From the NCBI GenBank assembly GCA_013204545.1, contig JABMNN010000012.1, forward strand, positions 1 to 59,589: DNA of 59,589 bases, in the 5' to 3' direction. The translations under genes were made by a program, and so were the position numbers. Below the pieces are notes generated by a model, which saw nothing but the letters and a program-made list of their open reading frames with translations, had not been told where the DNA came from and did not search any database. Positions 36,002 to 45,559 of the stretch are shown here, in pieces (position 1 is the first letter of the stretch; every line of letters begins with the position of its first letter). The DNA comes from Chloroflexota bacterium. GTDB lineage: Bacteria > Chloroflexota > Dehalococcoidia > Lucifugimonadales > Lucifugimonadaceae.

Positions 36002-36728
36002 ATGAATAACAACGAAACAAACACGGATTTTTCCGATCTGTCGGCTCTTTTCTTCAACTGCACATTTAAGCCTAGTCCTGAGCTATCGCACACTGAAGGA
36101 CTGATCAACAACTCCAGAACGATCATGGAAGCTCAGAGTGTGTCGGCATAGGTTCTTCCGCCCCCCTATCGATTACAAGATCGCCCACGGCGTGTACCCC
36201 GCCATGACCGAGCAGGAATGGCAATTCGATGCATGGTCTGAGCTTTACAAGAAGGTTCAAGTTGCCGATATCTTAGTCATCGCTACTCCGATTTGGCTGG
36301 GCGAGAAGTCATCGGTAGCCACACAACTTAATGAACGGCTTTACTCATTTTCCGGAGATCTGAACGACTTCGGACAGTACGCTTATTACGGTCGAGTAGG
36401 CGGTTGTTTGGTAACCGGAAACGAAGACGGTGCCAAGCATTGTTCCATGAATTTTCTCTACTCGCTCTAACACCTCGGATACGTCATTCCTCCTCAAGCC
36501 GACGCTGCTTGGCTCGGCGAAGCAGGTCCCGGCCCATCGTATCTCGATGAAGGATCAGGTGGACCGCAAAACGATTTTACGAATCGTAATACAACGTTTA
36601 TGGCGTGGAATTTAATGCATTTTGCCCGCATGATCAAAGATGCTGGCGGCATTCCAGCCTACGGAAATCAGCGATCAAAATGGGATGCAGATGCGAGATT
36701 CGGTCACCCGAATCCTGAGTACCGTTAA
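36002..36728 (+). pseudogene. Flavodoxin/NADPH-dependent FMN reductase-like gene, one frameshift and one stop
   Basis: The ATG at 36002 begins a flavodoxin-fold protein (MNNNETNTDFSDLSALFFNC, then KPSPELSHTEGLI). Near 36140-36165 the frame shifts (around a C-run at 36160), and the text continues in another frame with VYPAMTEQEWQFDAW, ADILVIATPIWLGEKSSVAT and YYGRVGGCLVTGNEDGAK, which are the typical FMN-binding loops. A TAA at 36468-36470 replaces what should be Gln (CAA to TAA). Translation could resume with HLGYVIPPQADAAW and continue to the end at 36728. The family reduces quinones or flavins with NAD(P)H. It is most likely inactive. Confidence 0.88.
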
Positions 36729-36766
36729 AGCTTAAGCGTCTACTACTAGGACATGCTCTGATTGTT

Positions 36767-39187
36767 TTACTCGAAGGTTGAAACGGCAGCAAGACCGCTC
36801 GAACTTGAAGAGATTCTTCCGTTCAGAAAGAAGGTGGTCAAGGGACCAATTCCTTTGACATCAACCACGCCGCGTTCCTCAAAAGAGTGCGTGCCTGACA
36901 ACTTATTTACTGTCGCTTCGAGCACTTGAATTCGATTAGGAATACCGTGGGATTCCATGCGGCTTGCCGTGTTTACGGTATTGCCCCAAACGTCGTAAAT
37001 GAACTTTTTGAGCCCAACAACACCCGCAACGGCCGGCCCCATGTGAAGGCCTACACGGATTTGAATATCGGTACCGGTATTATTGCGATAGTCGCTGAGA
37101 AGACTAATCATTTCGAGACCCATATCCGCAATATTCTCGGCGTGACCTCTGCCATCGACACCGATTCCACCGGCGATCATGTAGGCGTCACCGATCGTCT
37201 TGATTTTCTCTAGGTTGTACTTGTCAGCGATATTGTCGAACATCGAGAATATCGTATTGAGCATTTCGACCAAATCAGACGGGCTCATGTTCTTCGACAT
37301 CTGCGTGAAGCCAACAACATCAGCGAACAAAACACTCATGTCGTCGAACCGGTCGGCGATGAGACCTTCACCGCTCTTCAACCGATCTGCGATCGAACTT
37401 GGAAGAATGTTAAGCAGCAGTATTTCGTTGTCCCTATGGGCTTTTTCGAGCTCAATAATCGCTGTTATTTCGGTTCCGTAGAGGTTGATAAACCCGAATT
37501 CAAATACTCCGACCACAAGTAGCGAGAATGTTCGACCGTCAACGGATACTTCAACCGATTCAGAAGAGCCGCTATCCGATATCGCTTGGATCTTCTCGAA
37601 AAAGTCGTTAGGTAGTTTTTCGCCAACGGTGGCGCCGATCGCTTTCAACGCTATATCGCTCGCAGGATTAGCGTACTCGACCACTTGATCACCGGTGACT
37701 CTCATAACCGGATTCGGGTTTTGATCGGGGAACTTATTCATGGCGATACGGGCGGTGATGTCATCGCCATAGATGTTGGTGATATCGAACTCACGTGTGT
37801 GAACCGGAGTCAGCGAATACGTACGCCCTGCTCCACTCACTTGTAGCGAATCAGATAACGAACCTGATCGTAATGCGACGATCTTTGCACGCATCTCTTC
37901 GCTGAACAGTTCGCCAACTTCCATTCCCATCGCTCGAACCACCAATGCGCCTGCCGAATTCGAGTATTCGAGCTTCCCGTCTGGTGACATTCGCATCACC
38001 GGGCTAGGGTTCAAGTCTGGGAACTTACTCAGGACCTTCATCGCCGTGATGTCGGTTCCGTAAACATTGATGCAGTTGAATTCGAAGACCTCGACGATGA
38101 GCAGCGAGTACACTCGGTCGTCGGCTTCCACTTCGATAGTCTCCGCGCTTCCGCTAGCAGCTATACGCTGGAACTCGCGCATCATGTCAGCTGGAATGGC
38201 GTCTCCTATCTGAGCTTTGATTGCCTTGCAAACTAATTCGCTCGCCGGATTGGCGTATTCGAGAACGCCTCCTTTCGCTATACGCAACACCGGATTTGGG
38301 TTTTGATCAGGGAACTTGTTCATTGCGATTCGAGCGGTGATATCGGAACCGTAGATATTCGTAATCGCAAATTCCGGCGTATGTACCGGTAATAAGGAGA
38401 AAGTACGACCGGCACCACTTACAACTAGAGGTTCATCAGTTAGTCCGTTGCGGGCATCCTCAATCCTACTAATCATTTCTGGTTTGAGCTTCTCACCAAC
38501 GCTAACACCCATAGCTTTCACCACGAGATCGGCGGCATCATTGGCGTAATCTAGCGTGCCGTCACCTGTCATCTTCATCACAGGATTAGGGTTGAGATCA
38601 GGGAATTTATTTAGCACTTTCATCGCAGTTACATCGGTGCCATAAACATTAATGAAGCCCTGATCTTTGAACATCACAGGCAGTAGCGAGTAGGTCTTGA
38701 TACCTGCTGTTATTTCAAATGAACCGGACACTTCTTTCGCAGCTTCTCGCGTCAGATTTTCAAATAGCTGTTCACGGATCTTCTCGTCGTTAGATAGACC
38801 GAGAGCAGACGCTATGGCTGCACTTGCCGAATTTGAGTACAAAAGAACGCCATCGAAAGAAACTCGAAGCACCGGATTAGGGTTCAGATTTGGGAACTTG
38901 TTGATCGCCTCAAGCTGGTCGCGAAGTCGGCTATGAGCATCAGCGTTCGCTCGACGAGCTGAGCCAACGACTGTGGCACTGGTGAGCAGTGAAACAATAA
39001 ATGGCACCATCACGGTCAACGGGATCTGCCATTGCATCCGCGAAGTCCACTCGCCAGCAATGATCGAAGCACCCTGGGTTATGGCAACAAGAGTCGTGCC
39101 GACAAAAAGTGCCGTCTTTAGAGCTCGTCTGATTACTCGGCCGTCGCGCAAATCGCCCAGCCAGATTCTCGTCTGCATATTCAACAA
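36767..39187 (-). CDS. Class III adenylate cyclase with two membrane segments and five tandem PAS-like repeats
   Basis: An 806-residue membrane-bound cyclase. Two hydrophobic segments lie at about 22-45 and 52-76. Five units of exactly 97 residues follow, each starting with (N/S)KFP(D/N)(L/Q)NP(N/S)P at residues 96, 193, 290, 387 and 484. A cyclase domain follows (about 590-790), with metal-binding D623 (FADVVGFT) and D667 (IGDAYM), adenine-selecting K663 and D732 (YDVWGNTVN), and transition-state N739 and R743. All key residues are present, so it should make cAMP. The TTG start at 39187 and an ATG at 39178 are both possible. Signals sensed by PAS repeats are unknown. Confidence 0.92.
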   Translation of the reverse strand: MLNMQTRIWLGDLRDGRVIRRALKTALFVGTTLVAITQGASIIAGEWTSRMQWQIPLTVMVPFIVSLLTSATVVGSARRANADAHSRLRDQLEAINKFPNLNPNPVLRVSFDGVLLYSNSASAAIASALGLSNDEKIREQLFENLTREAAKEVSGSFEITAGIKTYSLLPVMFKDQGFINVYGTDVTAMKVLNKFPDLNPNPVMKMTGDGTLDYANDAADLVVKAMGVSVGEKLKPEMISRIEDARNGLTDEPLVVSGAGRTFSLLPVHTPEFAITNIYGSDITARIAMNKFPDQNPNPVLRIAKGGVLEYANPASELVCKAIKAQIGDAIPADMMREFQRIAASGSAETIEVEADDRVYSLLIVEVFEFNCINVYGTDITAMKVLSKFPDLNPSPVMRMSPDGKLEYSNSAGALVVRAMGMEVGELFSEEMRAKIVALRSGSLSDSLQVSGAGRTYSLTPVHTREFDITNIYGDDITARIAMNKFPDQNPNPVMRVTGDQVVEYANPASDIALKAIGATVGEKLPNDFFEKIQAISDSGSSESVEVSVDGRTFSLLVVGVFEFGFINLYGTEITAIIELEKAHRDNEILLLNILPSSIADRLKSGEGLIADRFDDMSVLFADVVGFTQMSKNMSPSDLVEMLNTIFSMFDNIADKYNLEKIKTIGDAYMIAGGIGVDGRGHAENIADMGLEMISLLSDYRNNTGTDIQIRVGLHMGPAVAGVVGLKKFIYDVWGNTVNTASRMESHGIPNRIQVLEATVNKLSGTHSFEERGVVDVKGIGPLTTFFLNGRISSSSSGLAAVSTFE
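37448..38902 (-). repeat. Five tandem 291-bp units encoding PAS-like repeats
   Basis: The DNA for residues 96-580 of the cyclase is five units of 291 bp each, boundaries near 38902, 38611, 38320, 38029, 37738 and 37447. Units 2 and 4 share VSGAGRT(F/Y)SL and ITNIYG(S/D)DITARIAMN; units 1 and 3 share the GTD(V/I)TAMKVL(N/S)KFP junction. The order is A-B-A-B-A, which suggests that a two-unit block was duplicated. Confidence 0.9.
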
Positions 39188-39421
39188 CTTTGTGTATTTA
39201 CCCTTATTTCCGAACAGGAATCTTAGCGGATACTACTAACGCATGTATGTTCTAATCAGGGACTTCTGTATCGGCAATCCCAGCGTTCGAAGTATTTGAT
39301 TCAATTGGTGCAAAAAAGGCGCGAGAGATTAGTCTGCCACCGCTCGATTTACTATGGAATCTGCTGCGTATGAAAATGGTTCGGCAGCAGAACTTCGCAC
39401 TTTCAGCCACCAGTAGTCAAA

Positions 39422-40341
39422 TTAGATCACCACTTCGCGCAAAATCCGCCAACGAATAAAGATAGGCAGTACTTCTAACTCATAGTCCGATAACGGATAG
39501 GACAGGTGGTACCTATTTAGGAAATATGCACCAGATTCCACGTCGGCTTGTGGATCACCTCCGAGCGGTGAAAAAATGGTAACAGCTCCGCCAAGATCGA
39601 GAAGCCGACTTGCGCGAATTGATGTATAGAAGTCGAACACTCCAGTCAATTCGTTCCCGGTGAATTGGAGGTTACGCATCCGGTAGTCACCATGGCACAT
39701 GAACTCCGGCAGCCTGGTGAAATCGACCGACGCTAATTCGTCAGAATTTTGCTTTGCCAATCCAACGAGATCCGCACCCTCATCACCAAGGTGACGACCA
39801 AGATCTTCAGCGCGCCGCAGCCATATGGTTCGACAGTGGGCAGTGTGAATATCGGCCAATTGCCTCGCACGTTATTTGGAACAAAATTCTGGCATGTTTG
39901 GTGAAATCTCGAAAGTACCTTCGCAGCACTCGAGACGCGTTGACGATTTACTTTTGGCTTACATTTGTCTGGACCATCACCCATCCACCTGAACAATGTC
40001 CATCCTGTTCCAGCCTCCCATATGTTCAACTCACCCGACCGTGCGGCAATCAACTCAGGTGAAAAGTCAAACCCGGAATCTGACAGATGCGTCAAAAGCT
40101 CGGCTTCATATCCAAGGTTTCCGAATTGGGTAGGACGGTTGCTGCGACATAAATCGAACGATTTACCGCGGCAGTCGACTCTAAAATGAACATTGTACGA
40201 ACCGGTGTCGAGAGGTGAAAATGAAGCACCTTGAAGCTCGTAAGCACTGACCACAGTTTCTGGCACGGCACGTACATTATCCTGCAGCCGAATATCGTTA
40301 TAGTCGGGCATGTCTGGGTCAGGAAAATGGCTGAGAGACAA
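39422..40341 (-). pseudogene. Aminoglycoside/choline phosphotransferase-family (APH) gene, frameshifted
   Basis: An N-terminal frame from 40341 (ELQGASFSPLDTGSYNVHFR, the kinase-like N lobe) breaks near 39856 with a one-base loss: NWPIFTLPTVEP should be read as NWADIHTAHCRTIW. The second frame continues with FMCHGDYRMRNLQF, the HGDxxxxN catalytic loop, and the FDFYTS motif. The metal-binding DFD here reads DFY, so the Mg-binding Asp is also changed. It ends early (RWRILREVVI). The family phosphorylates small molecules. It is probably a pseudogene. Confidence 0.85.
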
Positions 40342-40594
40342 CGAATTTGCTTTGCGGATAACGGAGTAAAGTTAGGTTTGCAACCCTATCGTGTTCCCGA
40401 ACGAATCTCCCCTAACCTTGTTGAAATGAAATAATTCGTAAACTTCCACAGTTTTGTCACCCTAGTTGTCCTAGAGTTGAAGTTGTGCGACCAATTATAG
40501 TTATCCTGCTTTATTATCATTCGCTGGTCCTGTGCCTTAGCTGCGCAAATCTACTTACCTACTGAGCCGTTTACTTTTGGAGTAATTCGAACAC

Positions 40595-40729
40595 ATGCCC
40601 CACTGGTGGCTCGAAGCAAGGTTGCCGATCATAGTATTCGGTGTGTTATTCACTCTCTGGGTGCTCATTCCCGCGCCAGAAGGTGAATCTGACTTCGCCT
40701 CTCGTTTACGTAATAGGTTTCGCAAATAA
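40595..40729 (+). CDS. 44-residue membrane micro-ORF, translationally coupled to the permease fusion
   Basis: The ATG at 40595 opens a 44-codon frame, and its TAA (40727-40729) overlaps the ATG of the permease fusion (TAATG). The sequence starts MPHWWLEARLP, has one clear membrane segment (LPIIVFGVLFTLWVLIP), and ends with a charged tail (SRLRNRFRK). GGAG lies 12 bases before the start, somewhat distant. The overlap and the membrane segment both argue that it is real: a small subunit or a leader for the permease. Conservation in relatives would be needed to prove translation. Confidence 0.6.
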   Translation: MPHWWLEARLPIIVFGVLFTLWVLIPAPEGESDFASRLRNRFRK

Positions 40730-43700
40730 TGTTTGCCTCAGCTGATCGAAAACGGCTTCTCGTCGGACTCCTATTGCTCGCTGTAATTATGGGGTGGTTT
40801 CTGGCGTTCAACCGCCTGCCAAAAATCGGAATCGTCGGTGAAGATCTCGACACGGTGCAATCTCAGACGAACCAGTGTTTTCAGGGATTCTGTATCGAGC
40901 GGGACCCCGGGGTTAGCTTCGTAACCCGATGGGTCAAGTTCTCTATAACCTACCTCCGCCTTGTCACCATAGGTATGACCTTCGCCTTCCTAACCGCCGG
41001 TTTGGCTGAAGCATTTTTGTTCTCGAAATCGATCGGTAAAGGATTACCGACAGCTGGAGTGTTCAGGCGAACTGTTCAGGGAACCGTTTCAGGCGGAGTC
41101 ATGAACCTGTGTTCAGCCTGCATCGTCCCAGTATCATCATCGTTCCACAGACGAGCAGGCATAGAGGGTGCCATCGCGATGGTCCAAGGCTCGACTACCC
41201 TCAATATTCCGGCACTGGCAATGGTATTTTTTGTATTTAGTCCGGTACTTGGATTCAGTCGACTGATTCTGGCTGTTGTTGGTGCATTAATTATCGGACC
41301 GATTGTCGTTCTGAGTGTCCGGCGCGATCGGGTGAAGTCAATCGAAATCCCTGACACCTACCGAAACCCTGTTGATATAGCGGGATGGGGTGAAGTACTC
41401 ACTCCGGCATTCAGGCACTGGGCCAAGGCCAGTATCAGGTATGCCATTAAGTTGTCACCGATCATGATCGTCGCCGGATTCGTTAGTGGCCTAGCGATTC
41501 AGTGGCTTAGTCCTGAAGTAGTCGCCACTTATCTTGGAAACGACATTCGTGGCGTGCTGCTAGCTGCCACATTCGGTCTGTTGATTAATGTGCCCTTGCT
41601 GTTTGAAATTCCTCTAGTTGCATTGCTGCTGCTGCTAGGAATGGGTACTGCTCCAGCCGCAACGTTATTGTTCAGTGCAGCGGCAGCTGGCCCTGTGACT
41701 TTCTGGGGGCTATCTAACTTGATGCCTCGTAAGGCATTGGCAACCTTTGCATCCGCCACATGGGTGGTCGGAGCACTCGGCGGAATACTCGTTCTCATCG
41801 GCGGTCACTACTTTTGGGAAGGTGCTGGGTTAAGCGACCGCGTCGCTAAGGCATCTGAGCAAAGAACAGTAGAAGAACTATTCTTCGCTTCCGGGTCCAA
41901 TACGTTTGATATCGCCGACTATCCGAACGTATTCGACGGTGTTCCAGCCGCCGACGAGTTTGCACCGTTCCAGAATGTTGCTCCGCTGATCGGCACCGAA
42001 GCACTTATCGAAAATCGATACCCGGGTGTAGCGATTTTCGACTTCGATCGTGATGGTGATCTAGATTTTTATGTGACATCTGCCGAGTCAAACTCGGTAT
42101 TACAGATCACGCGCGGTGGACCAAACAAGCTGTTCAGGAACGATGGCGGCAACGTATTCACAAACGTGGGCTTGAGTGCTGGTGTGTCGGCCGAAACTCA
42201 CAACTCGACGGCGGTTGCTGCCTGCGACATAGACAACGATGGGTATCAGGATCTGTACGTGGGTGCGCAAGGGCGAATCGGTGACAATCTCGACTATCGA
42301 TCGATAGCGCAGAACCCAACCCTTGCCGCTGCCGTCCAAGACCGTCTGTTCCACAACAACGGTGACGGTACCTTCACAAACGTTACAACCACAGCATTCG
42401 CAGGTCATGCCAATCCTCGATCTGCAGCGAGCATCGCTTGCGGTGACGTAGACAACGATGGTTGGCTCGATCTATATATCGGAAATCGAGCCGATCAGGA
42501 TTTCGTGCGATTCGACACATCACGTCATCATGGTCATTTCAACACCTTCTTCCACAACAACGGTGACGGTACCTTCACAGATCTTACGGTCGGAGCAGGA
42601 CTGATTTCACCACCGATCAGAATGCGTGACATTGCAGGAAATCCAATAACCTTCCCTGCCCCCGACAACAAATCGATCGAAGGATTCGATATCAGTGTGC
42701 TAGACGGAAACGGCAACATTGTTGGCGACTCTGCTGGCCAAACTTGGACGAGTATGATGTTCGATCACGACGCAGATGGCGATCTCGATATATGGGTTGG
42801 TGACGATGGCGACAGATTGAAGATCTACCGAAATGACTCTAGTCCAGCCGGAATCAAGTTCACTCCGATAGAGGAACTTTTAGGTATCGACCAGATGGGT
42901 CAATGGATGGGATTCGCGCTCGGAGATTACGACGGAGACGGCGATCTTGATGTGTTCGTAACCAACATGGGCTTCCAACCGTTGGAACGACCGTGGCCCG
43001 GCGTACCGTCGGCAGATTGCGCCTATTACCAGTCCACTGATAGCGGAACGTGTTTCCACGCTCTGATCGAGAACCGAGTCAATGAAGAATCCGAACCTAA
43101 TCGCCCCGGTGCGTTTGCGTTCGTCACAGGTGAAACCCATGTGACTGCAAGCGCGGTAGTTCCGCCTTCGTCTTTGGGCACAGATTTCAAGCCAGCGAGC
43201 GAAGCAGCTATAAATGGGCTCGAAGCGTACGAGTTCGGATTCGGAACAGCGTTCTTCGATATGGACAACGACGCCGATCAAGATCTGTACTGGTTAGGTT
43301 CGCTTGGGGCACGTGGTGAAGGGCCCCAAGGAGATATCGCTCCGGCGTTCGGTCGGTTGCTCCAAAACGACGGCAACGGAGCATTCACCGACGTTACCGC
43401 TGAAGCTAGAATCATCGATTCACTGGCTGTCGATTACTCGGTACTCGACCCCGGACATCATGATTTCAATGCAGTCCAGCAGCGTTTGGGGTCAGAGTTC
43501 CATGAGAACGGTAAAGGCGTAGCAGTTGGCGACTTGAACAGCGACGGGTTTGTCGATGTGATCGGAACAAACAGCAATGGTGAGACGTTCGATGCGAATG
43601 GCGAACGTGTTGTGGCAAGCGGCCCATTATTCGTATGGATGAATAGCGGCAGTGATAATCACTGGATTTCGTTCAGGCTTCAGGGTCGCATGGCTATTGA

Positions 43701-43959
43701 TGGCACCGGCTCGAACGCTGATGCCATAGGAGCCAAAGTAACGGTGACTCACACCTCAGGCATTGGCGAGTCAATCACTCAGATCCGCGAGGTTCTCGGT
43801 TCATCTAGCTTCCTTTCGATGAGTTCACTTGATGCTCACTTCGGAATCGGAAGCGCTGATTCGGTGAATATAGTCATCGAATGGCCGAGCGGACGAACCA
43901 CAACCACGGACGATCTCAGCGTAAACCAACTATATGAGTTGACGGAACCGGCCAGTTAG
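40729..43959 (+). CDS. Fusion: DUF318/ArsP-like permease plus FG-GAP/VCBS propeller and ASPIC/UnbV domain
   Basis: A 1076-residue fusion. Residues 1-365 form a permease with about nine membrane segments, with NLCSACIVPVSS (C128, C131) like the CxxCxxP metal motif of ArsP/SO_0444-type permeases, and a repeated second half. A linker (about 366-410) leads to a propeller with seven DxDxDGxxD loops (for example FDFDRDGDLD, CDIDNDGYQD, GDVDNDGWLD, FDHDADGDLD, GDYDGDGDLD) and then an ASPIC/UnbV end (about 980-1076). The propeller nearly repeats the lipoprotein at 28249. Nine segments with the N-terminus inside would put the propeller outside. Such permeases export metal or metalloid ions; a propeller that binds calcium might gate or sense. 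It follows a coupled micro-ORF. Confidence 0.88.
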   Translation: MFASADRKRLLVGLLLLAVIMGWFLAFNRLPKIGIVGEDLDTVQSQTNQCFQGFCIERDPGVSFVTRWVKFSITYLRLVTIGMTFAFLTAGLAEAFLFSKSIGKGLPTAGVFRRTVQGTVSGGVMNLCSACIVPVSSSFHRRAGIEGAIAMVQGSTTLNIPALAMVFFVFSPVLGFSRLILAVVGALIIGPIVVLSVRRDRVKSIEIPDTYRNPVDIAGWGEVLTPAFRHWAKASIRYAIKLSPIMIVAGFVSGLAIQWLSPEVVATYLGNDIRGVLLAATFGLLINVPLLFEIPLVALLLLLGMGTAPAATLLFSAAAAGPVTFWGLSNLMPRKALATFASATWVVGALGGILVLIGGHYFWEGAGLSDRVAKASEQRTVEELFFASGSNTFDIADYPNVFDGVPAADEFAPFQNVAPLIGTEALIENRYPGVAIFDFDRDGDLDFYVTSAESNSVLQITRGGPNKLFRNDGGNVFTNVGLSAGVSAETHNSTAVAACDIDNDGYQDLYVGAQGRIGDNLDYRSIAQNPTLAAAVQDRLFHNNGDGTFTNVTTTAFAGHANPRSAASIACGDVDNDGWLDLYIGNRADQDFVRFDTSRHHGHFNTFFHNNGDGTFTDLTVGAGLISPPIRMRDIAGNPITFPAPDNKSIEGFDISVLDGNGNIVGDSAGQTWTSMMFDHDADGDLDIWVGDDGDRLKIYRNDSSPAGIKFTPIEELLGIDQMGQWMGFALGDYDGDGDLDVFVTNMGFQPLERPWPGVPSADCAYYQSTDSGTCFHALIENRVNEESEPNRPGAFAFVTGETHVTASAVVPPSSLGTDFKPASEAAINGLEAYEFGFGTAFFDMDNDADQDLYWLGSLGARGEGPQGDIAPAFGRLLQNDGNGAFTDVTAEARIIDSLAVDYSVLDPGHHDFNAVQQRLGSEFHENGKGVAVGDLNSDGFVDVIGTNSNGETFDANGERVVASGPLFVWMNSGSDNHWISFRLQGRMAIDGTGSNADAIGAKVTVTHTSGIGESITQIREVLGSSSFLSMSSLDAHFGIGSADSVNIVIEWPSGRTTTTDDLSVNQLYELTEPAS

Positions 43960-43966
43960 CGGCCAG

Positions 43967-45448
43967 TTACTTGCTTTGATCAGGTCGTGTCGGTTTTGTA
44001 AGAATCGCCAGCGCCAACCCCATCAGCGAGAAGACAGTGACTAGGATGTAGGCGAATCGCCAGCCGTTCATGAACGAATCACTGGCAGCTTTATTACCGG
44101 TGATGTCACTGAGCGGAATATCAAAACCATCGGCGACCATTACACCCACAACTACAGCCGACGCTATTGCCTGCCCGGCGACGTTGCCAACGTTCCTTGT
44201 CAGGTTCGTCAACGCACCGACCACACCAAATGACTCTTTATCCACGCTACCCAGGATTGTGCTGTTGTTAGGCACTCCCCAGAGACCCATTGCCAGTCCG
44301 TTAAACAGCAGCACAACCATGATGACCCAGAACGGTGTCTCACTGGTAAACAGCATAAACCCGATCGCAGTAGCGACGAGCAGTGCGAAACCGACAATGG
44401 TGAACGGTCGTTCTCCAATTTTGTCGCCCATACGACCCGATGAACTCGCTGCCACGGCCATTCCAAGTGAGGTAACAAACAAAATTCCACCGGCGGCTGC
44501 TTCCTGTATATCCCGTAGGCTAATCAGATATATCGGCATCAAGAACCGAACAGTTGTGGTTCCCAAAAAGCCCAAGAATCTTGTCCCGATCGCCATCGAA
44601 AACATCAAGTTCTTGAACATTCGAAGCTGAAGCATGGGGGCGTTGGAGTTAAGTTCCCACCAAACGAACAGCGCGAATAATGCGACTGCCGAAACCGCTC
44701 CTCCAAGAATTAATGGAGAGATGATCGGTACGCCAAATGGGTTGTTGATCAATACCACCACTACAATGATGGTCAATCCCGACACGATCGCTCCAACCCA
44801 GTCAAATGACGGGCGTTCTCCTGTGCGCTGTTGGCTCACGATTTTTTCATCAAGAATGAAATAACCGGCAACGAACGCTATGCCAATCGGGATTGTCAGC
44901 AGCAGGAATAGAGATTGCCAAGCCATAAACTGCAAAATAATTCCGGCGATCACGGGACCAAGCGCACCACCAATCGCGACTGATGTTGTTTGGGCACCAA
45001 TCGCTTTTCCGCGCTCGTGGGCAGGGAACACAGAAAGTACCATCGCCGTCCCAACAGACTGACCCATCGAGTTACCAATGGCAGTAAATATTCTGGCAGC
45101 GATGAGTAGGCCAAATGTGGGCGCAAGGGATGTGAATACCGAACCGGTGGCGAACAGAGTCAGCCCAATCAGATGGACTTTCTTTCGGCCGATGATGTCG
45201 GCCAATCGCCCCATAGGAAGCATGAATGCACTGATCGTCAGCCCCTGAACGATCACCACCCAAGATGCTGAGCGCAAAGTTACGCCAAAGGTGTCGGCGA
45301 TCTGGGACAGTGCGATAAACACCATGCCCATGCTCGCAACCATCGTAAAAAATGCGATACCGATTGCAGTGAATGCTATCCACTTGTTGGTATGGGTAGA
45401 ATCAGTCTGGTCAGACGGTGGTGCAGAGGTTGTATTGACCTCGCTCAA
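43967..45448 (-). CDS. MFS transporter, DHA2-type (14 segments)
   Basis: A 493-residue major-facilitator protein. It has about 14 membrane segments and the motif GRLADIIGRKK after segment 2. Proton-driven drug efflux is the usual role of this DHA2 group (EmrB/QacA-like), but the substrate is unknown. The start is TTG at 45448. The gene converges with the permease fusion (7 bases apart) and is upstream-neighbour to the acid-sugar dehydratases on the same strand, with a 111-base gap, so it may export or import their substrates. Confidence 0.88.
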   Translation of the reverse strand: MSEVNTTSAPPSDQTDSTHTNKWIAFTAIGIAFFTMVASMGMVFIALSQIADTFGVTLRSASWVVIVQGLTISAFMLPMGRLADIIGRKKVHLIGLTLFATGSVFTSLAPTFGLLIAARIFTAIGNSMGQSVGTAMVLSVFPAHERGKAIGAQTTSVAIGGALGPVIAGIILQFMAWQSLFLLLTIPIGIAFVAGYFILDEKIVSQQRTGERPSFDWVGAIVSGLTIIVVVVLINNPFGVPIISPLILGGAVSAVALFALFVWWELNSNAPMLQLRMFKNLMFSMAIGTRFLGFLGTTTVRFLMPIYLISLRDIQEAAAGGILFVTSLGMAVAASSSGRMGDKIGERPFTIVGFALLVATAIGFMLFTSETPFWVIMVVLLFNGLAMGLWGVPNNSTILGSVDKESFGVVGALTNLTRNVGNVAGQAIASAVVVGVMVADGFDIPLSDITGNKAASDSFMNGWRFAYILVTVFSLMGLALAILTKPTRPDQSK

Positions 45449-45559
45449 GTGGCGAAGTTCAAATCGAATATGTGACCAGATTTTAACATAGGCGCCATAC
45501 TACTCCCACCCCCTAAGTGGAGCGCACTCACTAAACTTCAATCATCGACGAAAGTACAC

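Noticed and set aside
35745..36020. Minus-strand 91-codon open frame upstream of nnrS
   Set aside because: No ribosome binding site, no family resemblance, and overlaps the start of the flavodoxin pseudogene.
37448..38902. Regular 291-bp repeats as a possible CRISPR or mobile array
   Set aside because: The units are in frame and encode PAS-like domains; there are no short repeats with spacers.
39188..39421. Possible coding remnant between cyclase and phosphotransferase
   Set aside because: A short frame with hydrophobic text (DLLWNLLRMKM) is present, but no start, no ribosome binding site and no family can be supported.
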